The notes: generated by a model not told the origin, from the letters alone. A stretch of 64,000 nt of DNA from Streptomyces sp. ISL-96 (GCF_018614035.1 NZ_JAGGPA010000020.1:62001-126000), one strand, 5' to 3'. Shown: positions 23,798 through 32,871, numbered from the stretch's first letter. Numbers and translations are program-made.

Positions 23798-25939
23798 TCA
23801 GCCGGTGACGCCGTAGGGCACGCGGGTGCGTACACCCGGCGGCAGTGGCATCAGAGGTGCCGTCCGCCGTACGGGCTCGCTCTTGTCGGCCCGCGCCGTG
23901 GCGGCCGCCGGACCGGTGGGCAGGGTGAGGCTGACCCGGTCCTGGAGCAGGCCGGCCGCGACCCAGCCGGAGACCGTGCCCGCGTACGGCGTGCCGAAGG
24001 CTTCCGTACCCAGCAGCAGGTTCTGCCGGGTTCCGGCGGGCATGGTGGCGGGGACCCGGGCGCCGCTCGGGGCCTGCACCGTCACGGTGTCACCGATGCG
24101 GTACGCGGTCACCCGGCCGGCCTTGACGGCGGTGTTCCAGGTGGCCCGGTCGCGAAGCTCGGCGCCGATGTCGCGCTGGCGCAGGTTCACCAGCGGGGCG
24201 CTGTCCGCGTACAGCGCGGCGTACTCGTTCAGGACGCGGTCGAGCACCGGATAGGCGATGCGGTCTTCGGCGAGGTTGGACTGGTGGATGAAGTGCGGCC
24301 GGGGGTCGTTGGAAAGCACATGCCCCAGGGCGATACGGGATTCCAGCGGAACGACGTAATCCGCGTAGCCGGTGGCCGGATCGAGCGGCTCCGGCAGGCA
24401 GGTGGAGTTGGCGGCGGTCTCGCAGATGCCGCTGCCGCCGTCGGCGGACCGGCTGTAGATCCAGTTGTACTCGTCGATCTGGTCGGCGGTCCGGCCGGCG
24501 TTGTAGAAGATGTTCATCGGATGGCGCGGCACGGTGAGCGCCGGGCCGACCTTGCGCTGCTCCCGGTCGCGCGAGTTGTCGGAGGCGAGCGAGGTGACGC
24601 CGTTGTCGGCGAGTGCCGGTCCGAGGTTCGGGTTGTCGTCCGGCTGCTGGGGCAGCACCTTCAGACCGGAGTGTTCACCGGTCACCAGTTCGGCGTTGAC
24701 CAGGGGCAGTCCGGTGCGCTCGGCCCACTGCCGGTTGTCCCGGATCTGCCCGGCGATCTCGGTGCGGCTGACGTAGCGCGTACTGCCGTCGGGGTTCTTC
24801 GCACAGCTCCACGGGACGGCGCTGACGTCCTGGACGCAACCGAGGAAGGGGTGGTTGTACGTGTGGTTGACCCAGCGGTACGCGCTCTTGTCGGCGGCGA
24901 GCTGCTGTGCGAGCGGGTCGCTGCCGGCGTTCTCCTCCTTGTAGAGCTCGCTGCCGCCGCCGTTGAACACCATGTCGAGTGTGAAGTCCTGGGAGCGGGA
25001 CCACTGGGTGGCGTACCGGGCGTCGTCGGCCGTCATCCGGATGGAGTCGGCCTCACCCTGTCCGGGCGGGCAGTCCACGTCGCCGGGCGTGCAGTTGAGC
25101 TGGCTGTCCCAGCGGTCGTCGGCGGCGAAGACGTCGTCGACGTGTACGGCGAAGTAGTTGCGGGAGGCGCCGATCCGCACGTCCTGGGTGAGCCATCCGA
25201 CGATGCCGCGGGCCAGCAGGCGGAACTGCTGCTGGTGCCGGTTGTAGACGAATGTGACGACGAGCTCGCGGCGCCCGTCGTGCCGGTATTCGCCGACGAG
25301 GGAGCCGCGTCCGGCCGAGCCCGGCAGTGGCACGTCCACGTACGTGGTGAAGTCGGCGCCCGGTGCGGGCTTCGCCGCATGGGCGTAACTCTCCGACACC
25401 GTCGGCGCGTTGTCCTCGAACGGCACGGCCCCTTCCAGGTAGCCGAAGGGGCCGGCCTTGCCCGCCGCGGTCACCTCGGCGCGGGCCCCGTCGAGGGATC
25501 CGCTGTAGCCGCCGTTGGCCGGTTGATCGAGGCCGACTTCTGGACGGGCGTACGTGTACGCGTCGACCTGCGGGATCGCGAAGGTCTTCTCGTACGCGAC
25601 GAGAGCCGTCATCTCCGCGGAACCGGTGCCAAAGGGGTTGTCGTTGGGCAGCACCACGGCCTGGTACTTGGCACGCGGCCGTCCCCCGACCGTGTCGGAG
25701 AGGAAGGCCGCGTCGATCACCGGACGGTCGTCCCTGGACAGATCGACGGAGGTGTACGGCGTCCCGGCACCGTCCAGTTCGGCGGCGATCGCGGCGGTGG
25801 CGGGTCCCCCGTCGTCCACCACCAGGACGCGCAGGTCGATCCGTGGCGGTGGCGCGGCGGCGCCGGCGGAGGGCGTTGCGACCGTGAACAGCATTGCGGC
25901 CGCGCCCAAGACGGCAGCGGTGTGTCCCGTGCGTCTCAT
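23798..25939 (-). CDS. Secreted polysaccharide deacetylase, Agd3/PelA (CE18)-like
   Basis: This 713-residue protein has a Sec signal peptide (MRRTGHTAAVLGAAAMLF, cleaved near ASAGAAA-type residues 27-30) and a large extracellular domain. The region NYFAVHVDDVFAADDRWD (an Asp-Asp metal pair), then RWVNHTYNHPFLGC (His-x3-His-type ligands) and HFIHQSNL, matches the arrangement of Agd3-type deacetylases that remove N-acetyl groups from galactosaminogalactan; PelA carries a related domain. The ATG has GGGGAGG eight bases upstream. It is the first gene of the eight-gene exopolysaccharide operon. Substrate is inferred from context. Confidence 0.8.
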   Translation of the reverse strand: MRRTGHTAAVLGAAAMLFTVATPSAGAAAPPPRIDLRVLVVDDGGPATAAIAAELDGAGTPYTSVDLSRDDRPVIDAAFLSDTVGGRPRAKYQAVVLPNDNPFGTGSAEMTALVAYEKTFAIPQVDAYTYARPEVGLDQPANGGYSGSLDGARAEVTAAGKAGPFGYLEGAVPFEDNAPTVSESYAHAAKPAPGADFTTYVDVPLPGSAGRGSLVGEYRHDGRRELVVTFVYNRHQQQFRLLARGIVGWLTQDVRIGASRNYFAVHVDDVFAADDRWDSQLNCTPGDVDCPPGQGEADSIRMTADDARYATQWSRSQDFTLDMVFNGGGSELYKEENAGSDPLAQQLAADKSAYRWVNHTYNHPFLGCVQDVSAVPWSCAKNPDGSTRYVSRTEIAGQIRDNRQWAERTGLPLVNAELVTGEHSGLKVLPQQPDDNPNLGPALADNGVTSLASDNSRDREQRKVGPALTVPRHPMNIFYNAGRTADQIDEYNWIYSRSADGGSGICETAANSTCLPEPLDPATGYADYVVPLESRIALGHVLSNDPRPHFIHQSNLAEDRIAYPVLDRVLNEYAALYADSAPLVNLRQRDIGAELRDRATWNTAVKAGRVTAYRIGDTVTVQAPSGARVPATMPAGTRQNLLLGTEAFGTPYAGTVSGWVAAGLLQDRVSLTLPTGPAAATARADKSEPVRRTAPLMPLPPGVRTRVPYGVTG

Positions 25940-26375
25940 GTCGTGTGTCCTCCCCAGAAGAGCACACCGGAAGTCAAACCGGCCTGCCCCGCCCCCCTTG
26001 CGGCGGCCGGCTCCGTGAGGTGCCGACGCTGTCCCGCACTGTCGGATCACATAGTGAGGTGCGCGGAGGAGAAGTTGTGAGGGCATGGTGAAACCTGGCG
26101 CGAAACGCACACATGCCCGAAGGTCACCCCGGCGAACGGGCGGACGAATTCGCGCCTGCGGAATCCACCGCCGGTATCGCGTCCAAGCGCAGGTGGCGGA
26201 TGGCGCAGGCGGTTACCCGGACCCCCTGCGCGCGTGGACTAGACCAAAGAAAAGAAAGCGGAATCGCACGAGAGGGAATCCAGCCAACCCCCTCTGGGGC
26301 TCACCCCAGGCGCACACCGGCGCACAGCGGCGTAACAAGGGAGCACGTCGGAGCGCACGCTTCCCACGCCAGTGC
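25940..26375. promoter_or_regulatory. Intergenic region with the EPS operon promoter
   Basis: This stretch of about 436 bases has no convincing gene. It must hold the promoter of the minus-strand exopolysaccharide operon near 25960-26100 and the 3' end of the acetyltransferase transcript on its right. The composition falls in places (for example 26225-26275, rich in AAAGAAAAG), but no clear -35/-10 pair or operator could be chosen with confidence. Confidence 0.4.
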
Positions 26376-26846
26376 CTAGTCCAGCTCCAGTTCCCCCACC
26401 TTCTGCCCCCCGCTCATCTCCCCCGTCGGGCGGATCCCGAGTCCCAGGTAGAAGCCCTCGGAGCCGTCCTCACCCGGGTGCCACGTCGTGGTGAGGCGGG
26501 TGCCGCCGCGGCGGCGGATTTCGGCGGCCACGGACTCGACAGCGAAGCGGCCGTAACCGCGGCCCTGTTCGCCGGCCGCGATGTTGAGACGCCACAGGCC
26601 CGAGCGGATATCGGTGCCCTTGCCATCGCCGCTGAAGTCGATGTCGAAAAAGGCCATGAGGAAGCCGACGAGCCGGTCGCCGTCGACGACGATCCGGGGC
26701 CACGCCGCGCCAGGGTTCACGTACGCCTCGGCGAGGGACTTCACGACTGGCGCGACCAAGTGCTCCTGGTGGGGACGGACCCGCAGGCCGATCGCGGCAT
26801 CGAAGTTGTCGGCAGTGATCTTCTCCAGGCGGAGCGCAGTCGTCAT
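26376..26846 (-). CDS. GNAT-family N-acetyltransferase
   Basis: This 156-residue protein is an acetyl-CoA dependent N-acetyltransferase. The acetyl-CoA binding segment is visible as LWRLNIAAGEQGRGYGRFAVESVAAEIRRRGGTRL, with the Q/R-x-x-G-x-G/A signature QGRGYG, and the C-terminal FYLGLGIRPTGE is usual for GNAT proteins that act on small amines or spermidine-like substrates. The ATG giving MTTALRLEKI is preferred; an ATG four codons upstream is possible. An AT-rich inverted repeat (ATAATC 13 bases GATTAT) overlaps the start region. The substrate is unknown. Confidence 0.8.
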   Translation of the reverse strand: MTTALRLEKITADNFDAAIGLRVRPHQEHLVAPVVKSLAEAYVNPGAAWPRIVVDGDRLVGFLMAFFDIDFSGDGKGTDIRSGLWRLNIAAGEQGRGYGRFAVESVAAEIRRRGGTRLTTTWHPGEDGSEGFYLGLGIRPTGEMSGGQKVGELELD

Positions 26847-27096
26847 GCGGAAAACCATAATCCCGGTGATCAAGTGATTATCCGCGCGCCGGACACGCCC
26901 AATATCACAGCTGAGGAAGGCACGGGGCGAAACAGCGCCGAGACGGCTTGATCCGATCTCCGTGATCTGTTTTCGGACAACGATCCGCGACTCGCGAAGC
27001 CACAGACAACCCACACCGCCCTCCCCCAACTCTCACGGGCCGGAGACGGTTTCGCGATCGTCCACCTCCCAGCAGGTAATCGGAAATCGAGGAACG

Positions 27097-28788
27097 ATGA
27101 CCAGATTCCCTCAGGCCCGTCCATGGCGTTCACTGATCGCCGCCGGTGCGGCCATCACCGTGACCGCCGGCGTGGTCGCCGCCGCGCCCGATGCCGAAGA
27201 CTCACAGACCGCGCCGAAGCTCAGCCTGATCGCCGCGTCGTCGTCGGTGACCCTCGACTCGTGGAAGGAAGAACCTGGCGTCTACCTGGACCTCGGTACG
27301 TACGTAACCGCTGAGAACGGGCCCCTCGAACTCAAGGTGACCCGCAAGTCCTACAAGGACCCGGTCGTCGCCACGCAGATCATCCGCGAGGGCACGAAGA
27401 CCCGGACCAAAATCCTTCCCCAGGGCCTGGTGAAGGGCTTCGGGGGGCTGCCGGGCTTCGCTCAGATCCGGATCACCGACGCGGCCGGCAGGACCGTGGT
27501 CAACAAGTCCGAGGCCTTCTGCCCGAACAACGCCTCCGGCCGGATCCGCCCCGATGCCCCGGCCAAGTCGAAGTACCCCGAGAGCTGTCCCGGGAACCCG
27601 TTCACGCTCGGCTCGGTGTGGGGTGTAGAGAACGGCTGGGCGTCCAACACCTACGCGGGCTACTACTCCGACCCGGTCGCTCTGCCGGCCGGGAAGTACA
27701 CCGCCAAGGTGTCCGTGCGGAAGCCATACCGTGTCCTGTTCGGCATGGAGAACAAGCCTCAGACGATCAAGGTCACCGTACGGGAGCGCAGTTACGACGA
27801 CGGCGCGGGCGCACCGGCCGCCATGAAGCACGGGTCGCACTCGGCCGGGCATTCCGGCCACGGCGCGATGCGCGCGCCCGCGCCCGCCGCTGCGACGAGC
27901 GGGGCGGGTCCGTCGTACAACGTCGGCCACGGGCCCCACACTCCCGCACCGCCCGCCCTCCCGTGGGCGATCAAGAAGGCCGCGCTCAGGGCCGGTCCGG
28001 TGGGCGACGGGACCGGGCAGACCGACGGTTCCCGGAAGGCTCCCGCGGTGAAGCCCGCCGCGCAGCGGCCGACCGGCACGCCGGACGTTCCGGACGTGCC
28101 CAAGCCCGATCTCCGTTCGCTGCCGGCCTACGGCATCGCCATCAGCAAGGGGCAGGGCAGCACCCGCGGCAAGGACTACCTGGCGTTCAGCGCCAACGTG
28201 TGGAACGCGGGTCCCGCACAGCTGGTGGTCGACGGATTCCGCAGCCCCGGCAAGAAGCTGATGGACGCCTATCAGTACTTCTACGACGCCGACGGGAAGC
28301 AGGTCGGCTACACGCCGACCGGCACCATGGAGTGGGACCCGCGCAAGGGGCACGAACACTGGCACTTCACCGACTTCGCCAGCTACCGCCTGCTCAAGGC
28401 CGACCAGAAGGAGTCGGTGCGCAGCGGCAAGGAGGCCTTCTGCCTGGCCAACACCGACGCCGTCGACTACACGGTGAAGAACGCCAACTGGCACCCGAAC
28501 AACACCGACCTGTCCACCGCGTGCGGCCAGGAGAACTCCATCTCCGTCCGGGAGGTGCTCGACGTCGGCTCCGGCGACACGTACACCCAGGACCTTCCCG
28601 GCCAGTCCTTCGACATCTCCAGCCTGCCGAACGCCACCTACTACATCCAGGTGCTGGCCAACCCCGAGAAGCGGCTCAAGGAGACCAGCCTCACCAACAA
28701 CAGCGCTCTGCGCAAGGTCGTCCTGGGCGGCACGCCGGGTGCCCGTACGGTGAGCGTCCCCGCTCATGACCTGGTGAACGCCAACTGA
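27097..28788 (+). CDS. Secreted lysyl oxidase family protein
   Basis: This 563-residue secreted protein has a signal peptide, an immunoglobulin-like N-terminal domain (up to about residue 225), a His/Pro/Ala-rich linker (about 240-340) and a C-terminal lysyl oxidase domain. The copper site is visible in KGHEHWHFTDFASYRL, the H-x-H-x-H-type motif of animal lysyl oxidases, with downstream AFCLANTDAVDY and SLTNNSALRKV. Such enzymes deaminate lysine side chains to allow cross-linking; here perhaps of surface or secreted proteins. The ATG has CGAGGAACG upstream. It ends in a strong hairpin terminator (28808-28846). Confidence 0.85.
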   Translation: MTRFPQARPWRSLIAAGAAITVTAGVVAAAPDAEDSQTAPKLSLIAASSSVTLDSWKEEPGVYLDLGTYVTAENGPLELKVTRKSYKDPVVATQIIREGTKTRTKILPQGLVKGFGGLPGFAQIRITDAAGRTVVNKSEAFCPNNASGRIRPDAPAKSKYPESCPGNPFTLGSVWGVENGWASNTYAGYYSDPVALPAGKYTAKVSVRKPYRVLFGMENKPQTIKVTVRERSYDDGAGAPAAMKHGSHSAGHSGHGAMRAPAPAAATSGAGPSYNVGHGPHTPAPPALPWAIKKAALRAGPVGDGTGQTDGSRKAPAVKPAAQRPTGTPDVPDVPKPDLRSLPAYGIAISKGQGSTRGKDYLAFSANVWNAGPAQLVVDGFRSPGKKLMDAYQYFYDADGKQVGYTPTGTMEWDPRKGHEHWHFTDFASYRLLKADQKESVRSGKEAFCLANTDAVDYTVKNANWHPNNTDLSTACGQENSISVREVLDVGSGDTYTQDLPGQSFDISSLPNATYYIQVLANPEKRLKETSLTNNSALRKVVLGGTPGARTVSVPAHDLVNAN

Positions 28789-28807
28789 CGTTCGCTCGTC
28801 GCACCAG

Positions 28808-28846
28808 CACTTCGGCTCCCGAGCCCAGCGCTCGGGAGCCGAAGTG
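28808..28846. terminator. Bidirectional intrinsic-type hairpin terminator
   Basis: A 17-base perfect stem (left arm 28808-28824, CACTTCGGCTCCCGAGC; right arm 28830-28846) with a five-base loop CCAGC lies between the convergent lysyl oxidase gene on the plus strand and the PP2C phosphatase gene on the minus strand. It has no obvious U-run, as is common in streptomycetes, and would stop transcription from both sides. Confidence 0.85.
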
Positions 28847-28911
28847 GCGCGCGGCTCAAGGAGCCAGAGCGGTGCCGGGGGAGTCGGCGCCCATGGGCTT
28901 GTCTCGCAGGG

Positions 28912-31083
28912 TTACGACGGCGTCGGGCGCAGCAGGAAAAGTGCGGTGTCGTCCACCCGGTCCGGCGACGGACGTGCGCGCCGCATGAGCGCGTCGGCGA
29001 GGGCGTCGAGGTCGCGCGCTCCCTCGCTGAGGGCGTCGGCGAGGTCGGCGGTCGCCTCCTCGATGTCGGTGCCCCTCCTTTCCACCAAGCCGTCGGTGAA
29101 CAGGGCGAGGACGGCGCCGGGCGGCAGGTCTGTCTCGATCGCCTCGTACTGGGCAGAGGGGTCGATGCCGAGCAGGAGCCCGGGGGGCACGGCGACGCTT
29201 TCCGTGCGTCCGCCGGGGTGTCGCAGGAGGGGCGGGAGGTGGCCGGCGGTCGCCAGGCACACCCGGCGGCGGCGGAGGTCGATCTGGGCGTACAGGCAAC
29301 TGGTGAACAACCCTGGATTCAGGTCGGTCAGCAGGCGGTTGGTGCGCACGAGGACATCGTCGGGGGCCGCTCCGGCGATGGCGTTGGCGCGGACGGCGGT
29401 ACGGACCTGTCCCATCAGGGCCGCAGCGGTGACGCTGTGCCCCTGGACGTCTCCGATGACGGCGGCGGCCGTGGTTTCGTCGAGGCTTACCAGGTCGTAG
29501 AAGTCGCCTCCGATGTCCATGCCGCGGGTCGCCGGAAGGTAGCGGGCCGTCGCCTGCAGGCCGGGCAGCGCCGGGAGTGCCTGGGGCAGCAGGCTGGCCT
29601 GCAGGGTGCGGGCGAGGCCGCTCTTGGTGTCGTACAGATGCGCGCGGTCCAGCGCCTGTGCGGCGAGACCGCTGAACGCGGTCAGAATGGCCCGCTCGTC
29701 GTGCCCGAACACATGGGGCCGGTCGTACGCCAGTACGCAGCAGCCGATGGGCCGGCCGGCGGCGACGAGGGGCAGGAACGCCCAGGCGTGATTGCCGTCG
29801 TCGTCCACGGCGAGCGGGAAGGCGTCGTGGAGTTCGCGGCGGGAGGCGAAGAAGGCCGGTTCGGCCGTGGTCACCGCGCGGCCGCCGGGGTGGTCGGGCG
29901 ACAGGGGCACGTCACCGAGCCGTTCCATTTCCCCGGCGCCGTAGCCATGGTGGCCCCGAAGGCGCAGTTTGCCGGCCTGTACGGCGAACAGGGCGACCGC
30001 GTGCGCGCCGAAGCTGGGGGCGATCTGGTCGACCACCAGCTTGATCACGTCGGGCACGCTGAGGGCTTCGGTGAGCGCCGCTGCCAGATGCGCGAGCTGG
30101 TAGAGCACCCCCGCGCGGGGCGGCGCGGCTCCCGCCGGCGGCGGCACGGCGGAGTCCGGCAGCGGGGGCTGGGGCAGGGACGCGGCTCCTCCGGCCGCGG
30201 CTCCCGCTCCCGCTGCCGCTCCAGCCACGCGGGAGCGGGAGATACGCACGCTGATCCCCCGTGCGTCGGGATAGAGCTCGAAGGACAGCCACAGGTCATC
30301 GGGGCGCCGAACCGTGAAAGACGTGGGGTTGCGGCTCATCACGGCCGACCGGTAGCGGTCTTCGAATACGGGGTCGTCCAGCCAGGGCATGGCTTCCCAC
30401 GGCCGTGTTCCGAGCAGCGCGGGAACTGTGCTGCCGACCAGCTCCGCCCCGTTGGGGGTGATGAAGGTGATGCGGCCGTCGAGGTCGAGCGCGCAGCAGC
30501 CCTCCGGAAGCCGCTCGGTGAAATCCACCGCGGCCTGGGCCTCGACCTGCGTGACCATGCGGCGCCGCGGCACCGGCACAATTCTCGGTTCGGGCATGGG
30601 CCGGATGGGGTGGCCGCTCTCCTCCGCGCGGCGCAGAGCCGCACCGACGTATCCGGATGCCTTTTCGATCGCTCTCTGCCGCTCGGGTTCGATCACCAGC
30701 GGGTGGGAGCCCGGCCACAGCAGCACCAGCCCGCCCCAGGTCCGCTGCGCGCTGACCACCGGCGCGGCCGCGAGGGCGAAGGAGTAGGGCAGCGCCAGGC
30801 CGATGCGCGGGTAGCGGCGGGCGAGCTCGCCTTCCGCTCCGACCCAGACCAGGCGGCCCTCCCGTACCGCCTCCGCCAGCGGACCCGAGGCGGACATGCC
30901 CACCCGGGCCCAGGGCATCGCGAGGCTGGACGGCACACCGGCGAGTACCACGGCCGAGAGCACTTGGCCGCTCGACGTCAGCACGTAGATCCCGCCGCCG
31001 TAGGCATCGGATTCGCGCAGCACCCGGGAAAGCAGCCGGTCCAGTACCTCCGGCTGTCCGGTCTCGTCGTCCGGCGATGCCAT
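28912..31083 (-). CDS. PAS/GAF-domain PP2C (SpoIIE/RsbU-type) protein phosphatase
   Basis: This 723-residue soluble protein has sensor domains followed by a SpoIIE-type phosphatase. An N-terminal GAF-like region (about 10-150), a PAS-like region (about 185-280, GCCALDLDGRITFITPNGAELVGS) and a second GAF (about 325-475) precede the PP2C domain (about 490-720), whose metal motifs are GMDIGGDFYDL, AVIGDVQGHSVTAAALM, TAGHLPPLL and LFTDGLVERRG. Such proteins dephosphorylate anti-sigma antagonists in stress or sporulation control and are numerous in streptomycetes. The partner is not in this window. Confidence 0.88.
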   Translation of the reverse strand: MASPDDETGQPEVLDRLLSRVLRESDAYGGGIYVLTSSGQVLSAVVLAGVPSSLAMPWARVGMSASGPLAEAVREGRLVWVGAEGELARRYPRIGLALPYSFALAAAPVVSAQRTWGGLVLLWPGSHPLVIEPERQRAIEKASGYVGAALRRAEESGHPIRPMPEPRIVPVPRRRMVTQVEAQAAVDFTERLPEGCCALDLDGRITFITPNGAELVGSTVPALLGTRPWEAMPWLDDPVFEDRYRSAVMSRNPTSFTVRRPDDLWLSFELYPDARGISVRISRSRVAGAAAGAGAAAGGAASLPQPPLPDSAVPPPAGAAPPRAGVLYQLAHLAAALTEALSVPDVIKLVVDQIAPSFGAHAVALFAVQAGKLRLRGHHGYGAGEMERLGDVPLSPDHPGGRAVTTAEPAFFASRRELHDAFPLAVDDDGNHAWAFLPLVAAGRPIGCCVLAYDRPHVFGHDERAILTAFSGLAAQALDRAHLYDTKSGLARTLQASLLPQALPALPGLQATARYLPATRGMDIGGDFYDLVSLDETTAAAVIGDVQGHSVTAAALMGQVRTAVRANAIAGAAPDDVLVRTNRLLTDLNPGLFTSCLYAQIDLRRRRVCLATAGHLPPLLRHPGGRTESVAVPPGLLLGIDPSAQYEAIETDLPPGAVLALFTDGLVERRGTDIEEATADLADALSEGARDLDALADALMRRARPSPDRVDDTALFLLRPTPS

Positions 31084-31204
31084 GGATTACCGTCCTGCTG
31101 GTGCGCGCGGCCCCACAAGAGACATATCTCTGGACGCTACGCCCGGACCGCTGATGGCGCACCCGCAACGTGTACGGCGCGGACCTGCCGGGAGGAACGG
31201 CGCG

Positions 31205-31828
31205 TCAGGCGCCGGCCACCAGCATCCCTCCCATGGTGACCATGGTGGCGGCGACCAGGCCGTCCAGGACCCGCCAGGCGGCGGGGCGCGACAACAGGCC
31301 GCTGAGCAGGCGGGCCCCGTAGCCGAGTGTGGTGAACCACGTCAGGCTGGCGAGCACCGCGCCCAGCCCGAAGGCCCAGCGCAGGGAGCCGTGGTCGGCG
31401 GCGACCGAACCGATCAGCAGCACGGTGTCCAGGTAGACGTGCGGGTTGAGCCAGGTCATCGCGAGGCAGGTCAGTACGGCCTTGCGGGCCGACCCGGCCG
31501 TGGCGCCCTGCGTGCTGAGCGCGGCGCCGGGTGCGGGCCTGAGCACACGCCGGGCGGCGAGGACGCCGTAACAGATCAGGAATCCGCCGCCGGCCAGGCC
31601 GACCACGGTCAGGGCGGCAGGCCACTCGGTCACCACGGCTCCTACTCCCGTGACGCCGAGCGCGATGAGGACCGCGTCGGACACGGCGCAGATGCCGACC
31701 ACGGCGAGGACTGCGTGCCTGCGCGCCCCCTGGCGCAGGACGAAGGCGTTCTGCGCGCCGATGGCCACGATGAGTGAGAGTCCGGTGCCGAAGCCGATGA
31801 GTGCCGCCGTGAGGATTCCGTGGGTCAT
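31205..31828 (-). CDS. LysE/ArgO-family amino acid exporter
   Basis: This 207-residue membrane protein is a LysE-type exporter of basic amino acids. It begins with the family motif GFGTGLSLIVAIGAQNAFVLRQGARR, has the central TWLNPHVYLDTVLLIGS, and six hydrophobic segments. The divergent LysR-type gene next to it is the usual LysG/ArgP partner that turns it on when lysine or arginine accumulates. An inverted repeat lies between them. The basic amino acid preference comes from the family and partner, not from residues seen here. Confidence 0.88.
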   Translation of the reverse strand: MTHGILTAALIGFGTGLSLIVAIGAQNAFVLRQGARRHAVLAVVGICAVSDAVLIALGVTGVGAVVTEWPAALTVVGLAGGGFLICYGVLAARRVLRPAPGAALSTQGATAGSARKAVLTCLAMTWLNPHVYLDTVLLIGSVAADHGSLRWAFGLGAVLASLTWFTTLGYGARLLSGLLSRPAAWRVLDGLVAATMVTMGGMLVAGA

Positions 31829-31863
31829 GCCCCGACGGTATGGATCAACCGGGCATCAGTACA

Positions 31864-31889
31864 GCTAAAGATTCTAACGTACCCTTAGC
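31864..31889. promoter_or_regulatory. Candidate LysR-type operator between lysE and lysR genes
   Basis: The imperfect inverted repeat GCTAA (31864-31868) and TTAGC (31885-31889), with adjacent partly matching bases, lies in a notably AT-rich gap between the divergent exporter and regulator genes. Its position just upstream of the regulator start fits autoregulation and activation of the exporter by a LysG/ArgP-type protein. Confidence 0.45.
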
Positions 31890-31896
31890 GTTTGTG

Positions 31897-32799
31897 ATGG
31901 ACGAGCTTCCCCTGGACCAGGTACCTACGCTGCTCGCGGCCGTGGACGAGGGCACCTTCGACGCGGCCGCGGCGGCCCTGCACGTCACGCCGTCGGCCGT
32001 CAGTCAGCGCGTCAAGGCGCTGGAGCAGCGCACCGGCCGGGTTCTGCTGATGCGGACGAAGCCGGTGCGCCCGACGGAATCCGGGCAGGTCGTGGTGCGG
32101 TTCGCGCGGCAGCTGGCCCGGCTGGAACTGGACGCGCGGGCAGAGCTGGGGATCGCCGACGGGCAGGGCCCGGCGCGGCTGCCCATCGCGGTCAACGCGG
32201 ACTCCCTGGCCACCTGGTTCCTGCCGGCACTGAGGCGCGTACCTCAGGACCCGCCGGTCTGCTTCGAGCTGCACCGCGAGGACGAGGCCCACACCACGGC
32301 GCTGCTGCGGGAGGGGCAGGTGATGGCGGCGGTCACGTCGTCGCCCGACCCGGTGGCGGGCTGCACGGTACGCCGCCTGGGCCTGGCCCGGTACCTGCCG
32401 GTGGCGAGCCCCGGTTTCGCCGCGCGTCATCTGACCGGGCCTCTGGAGCGCTACCTGCGCGACGCCCCGGTGATCGTCTTCGACCGCCGTGACGACCTCC
32501 AGGACGCCTTCGTACGATCGCTCACGAACGACGGGACGGGCGCGGGCCGGGTACGCCACCACGTGCCTACGTCGGAGGGGTTCTGCGACGCGGTGGCCGC
32601 CGGACTGGGCTGGGGCCTGGTGCCGGAACCGCAGGCGGCGCCGTTGCTCCGCGCGGGCGCGCTCACCCTCCTCGCGCCCGGGCACCCCGTGGACATCCCG
32701 CTGTTCTGGCAGCAGTGGAAGCTGGACTCGCCGGCTCTGGCCGCCGTGGCGGACGCGGTCACCCGCACCGCCGCCGAGGCACTGCTGGCCCCGGCCTGA
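31897..32799 (+). CDS. LysR-family regulator, ArgP/LysG type
   Basis: This 300-residue regulator has the LysR winged helix-turn-helix at residues 1-60 (MDELPLDQVPTLLAAVDEGTFDAAAAALHVTPSAVSQRVKALEQRTGRVLLMR) and a substrate-binding domain. The start LDQVPTLLAAVDEGTFDAAA and lengths match ArgP/LysG, which sense lysine or arginine and activate LysE/ArgO exporters. It is divergent from such an exporter. The ATG at 31897 has no clear ribosome binding site; the transcript may be leaderless. Confidence 0.85.
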   Translation: MDELPLDQVPTLLAAVDEGTFDAAAAALHVTPSAVSQRVKALEQRTGRVLLMRTKPVRPTESGQVVVRFARQLARLELDARAELGIADGQGPARLPIAVNADSLATWFLPALRRVPQDPPVCFELHREDEAHTTALLREGQVMAAVTSSPDPVAGCTVRRLGLARYLPVASPGFAARHLTGPLERYLRDAPVIVFDRRDDLQDAFVRSLTNDGTGAGRVRHHVPTSEGFCDAVAAGLGWGLVPEPQAAPLLRAGALTLLAPGHPVDIPLFWQQWKLDSPALAAVADAVTRTAAEALLAPA

Positions 32800-32846
32800 G
32801 CGGACGACCTTTGGGGTGATCTGTCGCAACCGGTGCGCGCACCCCG

Positions 32847-32871
32847 CGTTGATCATCCCGCGTGATCAACG
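32847..32871. repeat. Perfect inverted repeat upstream of the PEP-mutase-family gene
   Basis: The nine-base arms CGTTGATCA (32847-32855) and TGATCAACG (32863-32871) are separated by seven bases. The repeat lies 48 bases after the LysR gene and 49 bases before the PEP-mutase-family start. It could be an operator for the downstream gene or a weak terminator for the upstream one; the symmetric TTGATCA/TGATCAA core is more typical of an operator. Confidence 0.5.

Noticed and set aside
24284..26080. 598-codon plus-strand frame over the deacetylase
   Set aside because: It is antisense to a signal-peptide-bearing enzyme with metal motifs; the frame itself has no family resemblance.
29218..31239. 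673-codon plus-strand frame over the PP2C phosphatase
   Set aside because: It is antisense shadow; the minus strand carries GAF, PAS and PP2C motifs.
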